64,000 nt of DNA from Acidobacteriota bacterium (lineage in GTDB: Bacteria; Acidobacteriota; Terriglobia; 2-12-FULL-54-10): contig SHUM01000008.1 in assembly GCA_009691245.1 (NCBI GenBank), positions 1 through 64,000 on the forward strand. The letters are read 5' to 3'. Positions within the stretch are counted from its first letter, which is position 1. Every line of letters starts with the position of its first letter. The notes under the pieces are model-generated. The model made no database searches, was not told the DNA's origin, and saw only the letters and a list, made by a program, of their open reading frames with translations. Made by a program: the position numbers and the translations under genes. Shown here piece by piece: positions 10,540-19,100 of the stretch.

Positions 10540-11786
10540 CTACCAGCGCAGCCGCAGCCCGAGCTGCACCAGGCGACCGCGGTTGGCGGTGTTGGTGATC
10601 TCGCCAAAGGTGTCCGATGAAATTCGCAGATTTGGTTCGGCGAACTGCGGCTGATTCAGAAAGTTGATGAACTCGCCACGGAACTGTAGCGAAGTGTCGG
10701 CAGCGGCTTTGCCCAGCGCGAATTCCCTTTCCAGTGCCACATTCCAGTTATGCACGCCGTCTGAGCGCAGCACGTTGTAACCCAGATCGCCACGCCCGCC
10801 CACGGGCAGATTCGTGTTGAAGTACTGACACTCGTATACGCGAAAATTCGCGCCATCTGGCCCGACGGTTGGAATGCGGCGGCAGCTATCGGCAGACAGC
10901 ATGGCGCGCGAGGTGTCGGGATGGTCGATGCTGCGACCGAGAATGGACGTGTCGAGAAGATTCGGCCGGTCGGAAGCGCGAACGCCATCCACGTTCCCGA
11001 TGCCGCGCGCATCCGACCCGGTTGTTATATTTAATGGTGTCCCTGACTTATACGTCGCCGTGCCGGCTATGCGCCAGCCCCCCAGCAGCTTGGAGATGAA
11101 TCGTGAGCCTCGCCCGCCAGGCGCAGGTCCGGGAATTCGTAATTGAATCCAGCGGTGAGACTGTGCGGTGAGTCGAATTTCGTCACACCTTTCAGGTCTG
11201 AGTTGCGCTCGTTGGCGGTTTGGGCTACGCCTGTGCCGGTCTCGATTTCCGCAAAGGTCGTGTCACCGGTGCTGATCGACTTGCTGAACCTGTAACGAAC
11301 ATTCAGCGCAAGGCCGTAGCTTAGTTTCCGCGCGAGCGTTGCTTGCAAGGCACCGAAGTAGGCGGTCACGCCGTTGAGGGCGCTGGTCATCTGGAGATAG
11401 TTGGGATGGGGGCGGCGCGCGTCGATATTCCCCGTCGCTGCGACCATGCCGGGAACCTCCACGCCGCGATTGCCCACGAGCCGTACGGGCAGTTTGAAGG
11501 TCCGCTCTCCGACATATCCTAGGGTGAGCGAAAAGTTCGCCGGAAGTTCCTGCTGAATCTGGAGTGAGTAAACGTGACTATAGGGCGATACCAAATCGGG
11601 ATCCATCGTCTTGATCTCGGAACGCTTGCCGCCCACCGAAGACTCTTCCGCGTTCGCGAGAGGGTCCAGTAAACTCGGGAACTGCACTTGCACCAGCAGC
11701 AAGTCAGGTGGATTGAAGCGGGCACGTTGGTAGAGCAGTGGGTGGATCGCTCCGAAGCTGACACCATGTCCGCCGCGTGAACGCAC
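10540..11786 (-). pseudogene. TonB-dependent receptor (Oar-like) remnant, 5'-truncated and frameshifted
   Basis: Only the C-terminal part of an outer-membrane receptor of the CarboxypepD_reg/Oar type remains. The upstream piece (11067-11786) contains VSPYSHVYSLQIQQELPANFSLTLGYVGERTFKL and the barrel strands LARKLSYGLALNVRYRFSKS. Near 11095-11115 the frame changes, and the other frame continues FISKLLGGWRIAGTATYKSGTPLNI down to GRLVQLGLRLRW, a typical barrel terminus. A TGA directly precedes 11786, and no plug or signal peptide is present upstream, so roughly 60% or more of a normal receptor is missing. At least one frameshift plus the truncation make it a decayed gene. Confidence 0.85.
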
Positions 11787-11921
11787 TCATTGGATTTGCA
11801 AGAGACACCCACAGCATTATAGTAGTTAGTTCAATAAGACGTCTGGATTGATTTTTCTGTTGCGGCCAATTCCTGCGGAATGAAAGTCGTGCAGTGTACA
11901 TCGCGAAGCCAGAGGTGAGGC

Positions 11922-12680
11922 ATGGGAAAGCTGAAGGTGGTGGGGGTGATTCCGGCGCGGTTAGCTTCGGAGCGGTTGCCGGGGAAGGTGCTGCTCGAAC
12001 TTGACGGCAAGGCCATGCTGCATCACGTCTATGATGCGGCGCGCGCCTGCCCGCTGCTGGACGAGTTGCTCATCGCCACCGACGCCGAGCCGGTGCGCGA
12101 GTATTGCCAGCGGCAAGGCATCCCCGTGCGCATGACGTCATCGGCGCACTCGAGCGGCACCGAACGCATTCGCGAGGTGGCCGACAGTCTTGCCGCCGAC
12201 GTGTATGTGAACATACAGGGCGATGAGCCGCTGGTGCAGGCCGAGCACGTGCGCCTGTTGATCGACCTGTTCGAGAGCGGCGGGAAGGGTGCGGAGGTTC
12301 AGGTGACGACCTTGAAAACACCGCTCGAACACACTGCCACGCAGAATCCCAATGTGGTGAAGGTGGTTACAGACCTGCATGGCTGCGCGCTATACTTCTC
12401 GCGTTCGGCGATTCCTTATCGCCGGAATGCGGAGTCCCCGCTGCCAACCTACAAGCATCTTGGTTTCTATGCCTACCGCCGCGACGCGCTGTGGAAATAC
12501 TGCGATCTGCCCATGACGTTAATCGAACAAACGGAAAGGCTCGAACAGCTTCGTTTCCTGCATCACGGCATCCCGATCCATGTTGCGGAGACATCGTTGG
12601 ATACCATCGGAGTTGATACGCGGGAGGATTGGGAAGCGTTCTCCGTCCAATGGGGAAAGAGAAAATCTAGCCAGCCATAG
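11922..12680 (+). CDS. kdsB: 3-deoxy-manno-octulosonate cytidylyltransferase KdsB
   Basis: Activates Kdo as CMP-Kdo for lipopolysaccharide inner-core synthesis; cytoplasmic. The nucleotide-binding N-terminus VIPARLASERLPGKVLLEL is at residues 8-26, followed by HSSGTERI and the metal-binding NIQGDEPLV. Length 252 aa is typical. ATG 11922 is preceded by GAGGTGAGGC. Its 3' end overlaps the convergent sigma-factor gene by 14 bases. It implies a Gram-negative envelope with Kdo. Confidence 0.96.
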   Translation: MGKLKVVGVIPARLASERLPGKVLLELDGKAMLHHVYDAARACPLLDELLIATDAEPVREYCQRQGIPVRMTSSAHSSGTERIREVADSLAADVYVNIQGDEPLVQAEHVRLLIDLFESGGKGAEVQVTTLKTPLEHTATQNPNVVKVVTDLHGCALYFSRSAIPYRRNAESPLPTYKHLGFYAYRRDALWKYCDLPMTLIEQTERLEQLRFLHHGIPIHVAETSLDTIGVDTREDWEAFSVQWGKRKSSQP

Positions 12681-13596
12681 CGGTCATTCTGTTCACCGTA
12701 AATCGGGAATCCGCTGCCCGGTTCTTGGGCGCTTTTTCCGAAGAAGTTCTTGCCCCAGCGGTCGGGTTCGTCAGCGTTTTGCGAAGTTGCGTGATGGCGG
12801 CCAGATGGAGTTGCGAAATTCTGGATTCATGTACGCCGAGCAGGTCGGCGATTTGCCGCATGCTCATCTCGCGCCGATAGTAGAGGTCCAGGACTTGCCG
12901 GTGCCGCTCGGAGAGGTCTGCAATTGCCATCGCCAGGAGGGTCCCTTGCTGCTTGCGAGCCATTAGATGTTCAGGCGTAGCCTCGCTGCGATACGAATAC
13001 TTTGCGGCGCGGGAATTATGGTAGAGCCGCTCCATTTCATTCAGTCCCCCTGATGAAAATACAGAGGCAGTTGGCATTGGAAGCTTGGGGGGGGCGTCCA
13101 ACTTCGTGGCGTAATGCGGAGTCGACGGCTGCGGGTCGGCTAATCCATTATTGGCCAATTCATGGATGGGATCGGAGTCTTGTGTCGGAGCATTGTCTCG
13201 GAGGCTCTTCACTTTTTTGCGAGCGCTGCGTGACAGCCAGTTCATGCCCCGTAGCCCATCCAAAATTGCGCCGCGTATGCGGTGCTCTGCGTATGTCTTG
13301 AGCAGGATGCCGCGGCTGGGATCGTACTTACCAATGGCGTCGAGTAAGCCAAGTGTCCCATAGCCAATCAGGTCATCGATGTCCACCGCAAAGCACTGTC
13401 GCTTCCAGAGACCTCTGGCTACCATGCGAACCTGCGGCAGATGCGCGAGCATCAGTTCCTCGCGATGCCACGGATCGGGTTGCGTGCACTGCGAGGTGAT
13501 TGTGGGCAATACGGGGATAGCGTATGCATCGGCGGAAGTGGCTATCGAACTAGAACCAACACGTACCGCAGTAGCTTGAGAATAAGTTGAGGGCAT
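12667..13596 (-). CDS. FliA/WhiG-type RNA polymerase sigma factor
   Basis: Sigma-70 family group 3 factor. Region 2 reads DIDDLIGYGTLGLLDAIGKYDPSRGILLKTYAEHRIRGAILDGLRGMNW (about residues 85-135 from this start), the classic FliA/WhiG/SigB form; region 4 LSERHRQVLDLYYRREMSMRQIADLLGVHESRISQLH is the -35-binding helix-turn-helix. The linker (Pro/Ser-rich, about 160-225) is long and replaces a clear region 3. I chose ATG 13596, with AGGAGA somewhat far upstream; the frame is open to 13782 and a longer low-complexity N-terminus is possible. No flagellar genes are in the window, so its regulon is unknown. Confidence 0.87.
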   Translation of the reverse strand: MPSTYSQATAVRVGSSSIATSADAYAIPVLPTITSQCTQPDPWHREELMLAHLPQVRMVARGLWKRQCFAVDIDDLIGYGTLGLLDAIGKYDPSRGILLKTYAEHRIRGAILDGLRGMNWLSRSARKKVKSLRDNAPTQDSDPIHELANNGLADPQPSTPHYATKLDAPPKLPMPTASVFSSGGLNEMERLYHNSRAAKYSYRSEATPEHLMARKQQGTLLAMAIADLSERHRQVLDLYYRREMSMRQIADLLGVHESRISQLHLAAITQLRKTLTNPTAGARTSSEKAPKNRAADSRFTVNRMTAMAG

Positions 13597-13951
13597 CGCG
13601 AATGTTGATCTCCTGCCCTTCTTCAATAGGGCAGTGGAAGAGGGCACGGTGATGGAAGCACGTGCGTAGCCACGATTTGAGGTGGGAGCGCAAGCGCTAA
13701 CCGGTTGATTGCAATCTGCTAATGATTGAACAGAGAAGTGGGTGTGGACACGCGGGAGGACCGATTTGGGAAGAAATGCCATAATGGCACGCAGATGATG
13801 CGTTGCCGAGGTTTGGCTATACGTGCCAGATTGGGCATGGGATTTAGGTGAGCACTGACGTGAGCGGGACGGCTCACATGTGTCGCCGTGTGGTAGGATG
13901 AATTCTTGCGGATTTACAGGTCATTTACTCTAGTGCGGGGGCCAAGCGACC
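13597..13951. other. Intergenic region between sigma factor and RmlC-like gene
   Basis: No convincing gene. It carries the divergent upstream regions of the sigma factor and the epimerase gene. A small inverted repeat GTGAGC-GGGACG-GCTCAC is at 13860-13877. If the sigma factor starts at 13782 the empty part shrinks to 169 bases. Confidence 0.5.
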
Positions 13952-14542
13952 ATGATTCAAACAGCGCCGCGGGCGGACATCCGCTCCATTGCCCAATCGG
14001 AAAAACTTAATTTGGCCGTTCGGCTGCATGGTGAGCGCAGCCAAGGCGCGGTGATCTCAGCTCCAGGGTCGCCAAAATTAATTTCCGGCGTGTTGCTGGA
14101 AGCCCTGGCCATACATCCCGACGACCGCGGATATTTCGAGGAAGTTTTCCGTGTTGGCAAGGGGCTGGCCAGCGAGTTGGCGGGAGCGCAAGAATTACAA
14201 GTTTCCGCCGCGCTCTCTTATGCCGGAACGATCAAAGCGATTCATTTTCATCTGCGCCAAACTGATCTATGGACGCCGGTATTGGGACTGATGCAGGTGG
14301 TCCTCTACGATCTGCGTGTGGATTCACCCACATTTGGACAGACCAACACCATCTACTCGGGCGTGCTCCGCCCGTTGCAGATATTGATTCCCCCGGGCGT
14401 GGGGCACGGATATAAAGTGGTTGGTCCCGATCCCGCACTTCTCGTTTATGCCACGGATCGTTTCTATGATCCCAGCGACGAATGGCGCATTTCCTGGAAT
14501 GATCCCGACATTAATTACGACTGGGATACGCAGAAAAAGTAA
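13952..14542 (+). CDS. dTDP-4-dehydrorhamnose 3,5-epimerase-like protein (RmlC family)
   Basis: Cupin-fold sugar-nucleotide epimerase. The family core is recognisable: GTIKAIHFHL (aligns to the GVLRGLHYQ catalytic-histidine block), LMQVVLYDLRVDSPTFGQ, LQILIPPGVGHGYKVVG and TDRFYDPSDEWRISWNDPDINYDW with the conserved tyrosine and WNDP motif. The 70-residue N-terminal part is more divergent than in RmlC, so the substrate may differ. The carbamoyltransferase starts about 70 bases downstream, suggesting a joint role in decorating a surface sugar. Confidence 0.83.
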   Translation: MIQTAPRADIRSIAQSEKLNLAVRLHGERSQGAVISAPGSPKLISGVLLEALAIHPDDRGYFEEVFRVGKGLASELAGAQELQVSAALSYAGTIKAIHFHLRQTDLWTPVLGLMQVVLYDLRVDSPTFGQTNTIYSGVLRPLQILIPPGVGHGYKVVGPDPALLVYATDRFYDPSDEWRISWNDPDINYDWDTQKK

Positions 14543-14610
14543 GCCAGTCTAAAAGGGCGGCTCAGCAAGCCATCTATTCAAATTTGATCTGTCCGTATTT
14601 CCCCGTACCT

Positions 14611-16278
14611 ATGCCCGAGGCAACTTCGCCGAATATCTTGGGAGTTTCCGCCAGCAGCCATGATGCTGCGGCCGCATTGCTGCAAGGCGGTCGCATGGTA
14701 GCCGCCATTGAGGAAGAGAAGCTCTCGCGCGTGCGCAGGACTCACGGGCTTCCGCAACAGGCGATTCGATACTGTCTTGACCAAGCTGGCTTGCGTGCTG
14801 CTGATATCCAGTTTGTCTCCGTGGCTCGTCCCCTCAGGGACCGTGCGCGCGGGTCCCAATCGGCGGAGACATGGATTCCTGCGTGGCTGAAGACGGAATT
14901 TTCTTCGGCAAAAGTAATCCTTGTGGATCATCACGCCTGCCACGCCGCGGCAGCATTCTACCCTTCTCCATTTGATCGAGCTTTGGTGCTGGTACTGGAT
15001 GAATCGGGCGACGGAAAGTCCGCCAGTCTATCACTGGGCAGCGGTCTCGATATCGAACCTCTCTCCGATGCCACATTCCCGGACTCGCTGGGCAATCTCT
15101 TTAGCCGTGTCGCGGCACTGGCGGTATTTGCTTCGTTCGGAGAAGAGCACAAACTGCAATGGTTGAGCACCGCCGGCACGCCCCGCTACGCCCAAGTCTT
15201 TCGGAACATCCTTGCAATGCAACCGGGTGCGCTGCTCAGTGTGGATCAGAGCTACTTGCTTGCCGGCGAGGGAGCGCGCGGCGGATTTGCCGGCAAGTTT
15301 TTCGAGGCCTGCGAGCTTCCGCTTTCAGGAGAATTCACAGAGATACAGCGTGTCGACTTGGCCGCCAGTCTTCAGTTGGTCGTGAATGAAACGGTGGAGT
15401 TGCTGGTGGGAGCCCACCTTCAGAGGACTGAATCTGAAAATCTTTGCCTGGGCGGTGGCGTCGCTCTGAACTCTCTGCTGATCAGTCATCTGGAAAGCTC
15501 CACAAAGTTTGGTGGTGTATTTGTTCAGCCAGCCGCGGGCAACGCGGGTAACGCCGTAGGCGCGGCGCTCCATTGCGCGCACACGCATTTGCGCCTCGCC
15601 TCCCGCACGCCTCTCGATCACTTGTTTTTCGGCCCAGAGTTTAGCGATGAAGCGATCAAGGACGTGCTGGAAAACTCGAAACTCAGTTTTCGCTACTTGC
15701 CGCAGCGTAAGGATATAATCACCGCCGCGGTGGATGTCCTGAAGGGCGACAGGATACTGGGCTGGTTTCAGGGACGCGCCGAATTCGGCCCACGCGCGCT
15801 CGGAGCACGGAGCATCCTGGCTTCGCCTCTGGGTCAATACGTTAACGAGAACCTGAATCAGTACGTAAAGCATCGTGAAAAATACCGGCCATTCGCCGCC
15901 GCCGTTCCCGAGGAGTCTGCGTCGGAATACTTTGAATTCTCGGGATCGGCGAGGTTCCTGACTTCGGTGGGACGCGTGAAGCAAAAGCATCTTGATCGGT
16001 TTGCATCCAATTTGTTGGTGACGCAGTCCGAGCCAGGGTCCACCGAGGGAACAATGGAGAATCGCATTCGAGTGCAAATTGTTAACAAGACCAGCAATCG
16101 ATATTTATGGGATTTGCTGGATGCCTTTGGAAAAGCCACCGGAGTTCCGGTGCTGTTCAATACATCCTTCAATCTATTCGGTGAGCCAATGGTATGTTCT
16201 CCCCGCGACGCTATTCGTAGCTTCTACTGCTCGGGACTTGACCATCTGATGATCGGTCCATTTAGTCTTGCCAAGTAG
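14611..16278 (+). CDS. Carbamoyltransferase (NodU/CmcH family)
   Basis: Transfers carbamoyl from carbamoyl phosphate, through an adenylate, to a hydroxyl of a sugar or natural product. The N-terminal ASKHA domain starts NILGVSASSHDAAAALLQGG with AAIEEEKLSRVRRTHGLP; VDHHACHAAAAFY carries the metal-binding histidines, and LVLDESGDGKSAS is the nucleotide loop. The C-terminal domain has FGPRALGARSILASP, KYRPFAAAVP and GVPVLFNTSFNLFGEPMVCSP. ATG 14611 gives the expected N-terminus; a TTG at 14584 in frame is less likely. Length 555 aa is typical. Downstream of the RmlC-like gene. Confidence 0.93.
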   Translation: MPEATSPNILGVSASSHDAAAALLQGGRMVAAIEEEKLSRVRRTHGLPQQAIRYCLDQAGLRAADIQFVSVARPLRDRARGSQSAETWIPAWLKTEFSSAKVILVDHHACHAAAAFYPSPFDRALVLVLDESGDGKSASLSLGSGLDIEPLSDATFPDSLGNLFSRVAALAVFASFGEEHKLQWLSTAGTPRYAQVFRNILAMQPGALLSVDQSYLLAGEGARGGFAGKFFEACELPLSGEFTEIQRVDLAASLQLVVNETVELLVGAHLQRTESENLCLGGGVALNSLLISHLESSTKFGGVFVQPAAGNAGNAVGAALHCAHTHLRLASRTPLDHLFFGPEFSDEAIKDVLENSKLSFRYLPQRKDIITAAVDVLKGDRILGWFQGRAEFGPRALGARSILASPLGQYVNENLNQYVKHREKYRPFAAAVPEESASEYFEFSGSARFLTSVGRVKQKHLDRFASNLLVTQSEPGSTEGTMENRIRVQIVNKTSNRYLWDLLDAFGKATGVPVLFNTSFNLFGEPMVCSPRDAIRSFYCSGLDHLMIGPFSLAK

Positions 16279-16492
16279 GTTCGCGTCGAGAAGCAGTCAA
16301 GAAAATGTAATCTGAACTGGCTCTTCAGCACGGAAACCCAGTACAATAGAGACTTTCGGCACAGCTTTTGCCAGAGTACTGGTGGGGCCATCAATCGCTG
16401 GCCATGTAACAAGGGCTGCGTTGCTCCGTGGCCTAATGCCGGCGCGTCAGTGACCCGATTCATACGAACAAGAAAGCAGTTAAGCAAAACCC

Positions 16493-17326
16493 ATGTCTAA
16501 ACAAGAAATTACGATTGCCCACAGCCCGGACTCCGACGACGCATTCATGTTCTATGCGTTGGCGACGAACAAAGTTACCTCCCCCACGCTCTCCTTTCAG
16601 CACACGTTGAAGGACATTGAGAAACTCAATCAGGAGGCGCACGAGGGGGTCTGGGATCTGACCGCCATCTCGTTCCATGCCTATCCTTACGTTGCGGATA
16701 AGTATTGCTTAATGCCCTGTGGTGGGAGCATGGGCGATGGCTACGGTCCGATGGTCGTTTCGCAGCGCTCTTCCATGCAGGCTTCCGACCTGCGCGGAAA
16801 GAAGATCGCCGTGCCCGGCCTGCTGACCACCGCGTACCTGGTCTTGAAGATTTACGAGCCGGATTTTAAGCCCGTGGTGGTTCCTTTCGATAAGATACTG
16901 GATGCGGTGCAGGAAGGCAGTGTGGACGCTGGCTTGCTGATTCATGAAGGTCAGCTCACCTACCGGCGGCAAGCTGCCCACTGTGTTCTGGATATGGGAA
17001 AGTGGTGGAAGGAAAAGTTCCAATTGCCACTGCCCTTGGGGGGCAATGGCATCCGGCGGACGTTTTCTCCTGAACTGCGCGCCGAGATGGCCCGCCTCCT
17101 GCATGATAGCGTGCAATACGCGCTTGACCACCGCCAGGAAGCTCTGGCGTACGCCATGCAATTTGCCCGGGACCTGGAAACAGAATTGGCGGATCGCTTC
17201 GTGGGAATGTACGTCAACTCGTACACGCTGAAATACGGCGATGACGGGAAGAAGGGCATCGGGAAGCTTTTCGATCTGGCCTTTGAACGCGGGTTGATTC
17301 CCAACCGGCCAGCCGTGGAATACTAG
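16493..17326 (+). CDS. mqnD: 1,4-dihydroxy-6-naphthoate synthase MqnD
   Basis: Converts cyclic dehypoxanthinyl futalosine to 1,4-dihydroxy-6-naphthoate in the futalosine route to menaquinone. The N-terminal ITIAHSPDSDDAFMFYALAT is the family hallmark; GGSMGDGYGPMVVS and GGNGIRRTF are further conserved blocks of this periplasmic-binding-protein-like fold. Length 277 aa is normal. No other mqn gene is in the window, so the pathway is dispersed. The 214 bases before it contain no gene I can support. Confidence 0.95.
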   Translation: MSKQEITIAHSPDSDDAFMFYALATNKVTSPTLSFQHTLKDIEKLNQEAHEGVWDLTAISFHAYPYVADKYCLMPCGGSMGDGYGPMVVSQRSSMQASDLRGKKIAVPGLLTTAYLVLKIYEPDFKPVVVPFDKILDAVQEGSVDAGLLIHEGQLTYRRQAAHCVLDMGKWWKEKFQLPLPLGGNGIRRTFSPELRAEMARLLHDSVQYALDHRQEALAYAMQFARDLETELADRFVGMYVNSYTLKYGDDGKKGIGKLFDLAFERGLIPNRPAVEY

Positions 17327-17433
17327 GTTCTTGAGCATGAGTTCGTATGCGTTGCGGTGGCTGCCTTTGTGCGCGATGTAAATTGCTCAAGACGAAATTG
17401 GTGCAAGGGCAAGACGGAACAGATAGCTGGTAG

Positions 17434-18453
17434 ATGCAATTAATTGCTACGAACGCGGGCAGTTACCCCCGAATCGACGCAACGCCGGAATGCTCGTTGC
17501 GGCGGCAGACTATCGCCCAGGTTGACAGCGGAAAGAGGGCCAAGGCCGAGCTGGGCGCCACAGAGATGGGTGCCACAGAGATGGGCGCCACCGAGGATAT
17601 GCTCACTCGACTGGCCATCAAAGATCAGGCTGATAGCGGTCTCGATCTGGTTACCGATGGACAGATTCGCTGGTATGACCCCATCTCGCACGTGGCTGGA
17701 AAATTGACGAACGTTGCGATCAACGGCTCACTGCGCTTTTTTGATACCAATTTATATATTCGCCAGCCAGTGATCCGTGGTCCGTTTGCGTGGGCAGTGC
17801 CTGTACTGCGCCCGGAATTCGAGATGGCCCGTGCAGCCAGCTCCAGGCCGGTAAAGCCGGTCATGACCGGCGCGCTGACTATTGCGCGACATTCCCTGGT
17901 CCTTGATCCACATTATCAGAAGGATTTCGCGCGTTTGGTCAAGGACTACAATGAGGCGTTGGTATGCGAGGTTCGCGAACTGGCCATCGCCGGCGCCACC
18001 GTCATCCAGATTGACGAACCTGCCATCCTTAAGGACCGCCAGCCTAACGATCTGCGTATTATGGCTGCGTGCTGGCGTAGATTGGCTAGCGCCAAGGGAA
18101 GCGCCAAGTTGGTATTAAACGTATTTCTTGGCGACCCCGGACCAATTCTTGGTGATCTGCTTGCTCTGCCGGCTGATGTACTGGCTCTCGACTTTACCTG
18201 CCGCCCGAAACTGGTCGATCAGGTTGCCGCCGCAAGACCTGCCAAGCCATTGGGATTGGGTTTGTTGGATGGTGGCAATGCGATACTGGAGGAGACGGCT
18301 GCGGTAGCGGAGTCGCTCGCGAAGATTCTGCCCAACGTCCGTGCGGCGGAGTGTTACCTGAGTCCGTCGGCTGGGCTGGGGTCCTTACCGCGCGATCACG
18401 CGCTGGCGAAGCTTAAGCATTTGGTGGCGATTCGCAACAGCTTTCGTGGTTAA
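17434..18453 (+). CDS. MetE C-terminal-domain-like protein lacking the zinc ligands
   Basis: Single-domain homologue of the catalytic barrel of cobalamin-independent methionine synthase. The N-terminal TNAGSYPRI, TDGQIRWYDPISHVAGKL, VKPVMTGALTIARHS and VIQIDEPAI blocks are characteristic. The four zinc ligands of MetE are not present: the HxC pair aligns to NVF in LVLNVFLGD, the Glu to Asp in VLALDF, and the last Cys to Ala in LSPSAGLGSLPRD. Without zinc it is unlikely to activate homocysteine in the normal way. Three 15-base tandem repeats at 17553-17597 encode GATEM-GATEM-GATED near residue 42. Function unknown; automated labels as methionine synthase should be doubted. Confidence 0.8.
   Translation: MQLIATNAGSYPRIDATPECSLRRQTIAQVDSGKRAKAELGATEMGATEMGATEDMLTRLAIKDQADSGLDLVTDGQIRWYDPISHVAGKLTNVAINGSLRFFDTNLYIRQPVIRGPFAWAVPVLRPEFEMARAASSRPVKPVMTGALTIARHSLVLDPHYQKDFARLVKDYNEALVCEVRELAIAGATVIQIDEPAILKDRQPNDLRIMAACWRRLASAKGSAKLVLNVFLGDPGPILGDLLALPADVLALDFTCRPKLVDQVAAARPAKPLGLGLLDGGNAILEETAAVAESLAKILPNVRAAECYLSPSAGLGSLPRDHALAKLKHLVAIRNSFRG
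17553..17597 (+). repeat. 15-base tandem repeat, three units, in the MetE-like gene
   Basis: Units GGGCGCCACAGAGAT, GGGTGCCACAGAGAT and GGGCGCCACCGAGGA run head to tail in frame and encode a triplicated GATEM pentapeptide. Unit changes alter the product by multiples of five residues. Confidence 0.9.
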
Positions 18454-18522
18454 CGGGCACCTACTAGTAAGAGGGAGCGGGGCCGCCGATCCCCCCAGGA
18501 ATTTGCAAAGAAGGAGAAAGCG

Positions 18523-18828
18523 ATGATTGAGAAGCCGAGTGAGCCGGAGAACGAATATTTTGCGCGGGTGGAAGCCCAGAAGCGTCTGGACGCGGAAGTG
18601 AAGCGTGCGGCGGGAATAGCGGACGGGGAGAAAAAGAGGCTGAAGGAACTGCACTACATGCATTGCCCGAAGTGCGGGACCGAGCTGCACGAAGAGACGC
18701 TCGAATCCATTTCCGTGGATATCTGCCCGTCCTGCCGGGGCATCTTCCTTGATGATGGCGAGCTGGTGAAGTTGACGGAGCGGCCCAAGGGAGTGCTCGG
18801 CAAAGTGCGCGGCCTGTTTTCTTCGTGA
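18523..18828 (+). CDS. Small zinc-ribbon (zf-TFIIB) protein
   Basis: 101-residue soluble protein with a single zinc ribbon: CPKCGTELHEE at about residues 47-57 and CPSCRGIFLDDGEL at about 68-81, the zf-TFIIB family pattern. The N-terminal 45 residues are charged and probably helical. Good ribosome site AAGGAGAAAG before ATG 18523. Function of this family is not established; it follows the MetE-like gene by 69 bases on the same strand. Confidence 0.85.
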   Translation: MIEKPSEPENEYFARVEAQKRLDAEVKRAAGIADGEKKRLKELHYMHCPKCGTELHEETLESISVDICPSCRGIFLDDGELVKLTERPKGVLGKVRGLFSS

Positions 18829-19100
18829 TGTAATCTCCGTAAAATGGACCGCCCTCAAACGCAAAGGGACATTTTTCGCAAGCATTTTCTGCAATACTTC
18901 CCCCACTGTGCAATCACGGAACTTTGGTGACATCAAGTCCCAAAATCCACTTTTTTCATCTAAAAAATAGGATGTATTTTTCGTGTTCATTGCGAGCCGT
19001 CCTGGCATAGAATGGTCCCCGCTCAAATCGAGTACAGTTCTTCTCCAATTTAAGCAACAAAGTTGTGCCCGTGGGTTTTACGATTAAGGACGCGTCCCTG

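Noticed and set aside
12667-13596. Flagellar sigma factor FliA by name
   Set aside because: Region 2 fits the FliA/WhiG/SigB group, but no flagellar genes are in view and region 3 is atypical; only the group is named.
17434-18453. Methionine synthase (metE) assignment
   Set aside because: The fold is right but none of the four zinc ligands aligns, so the enzyme name cannot be supported.
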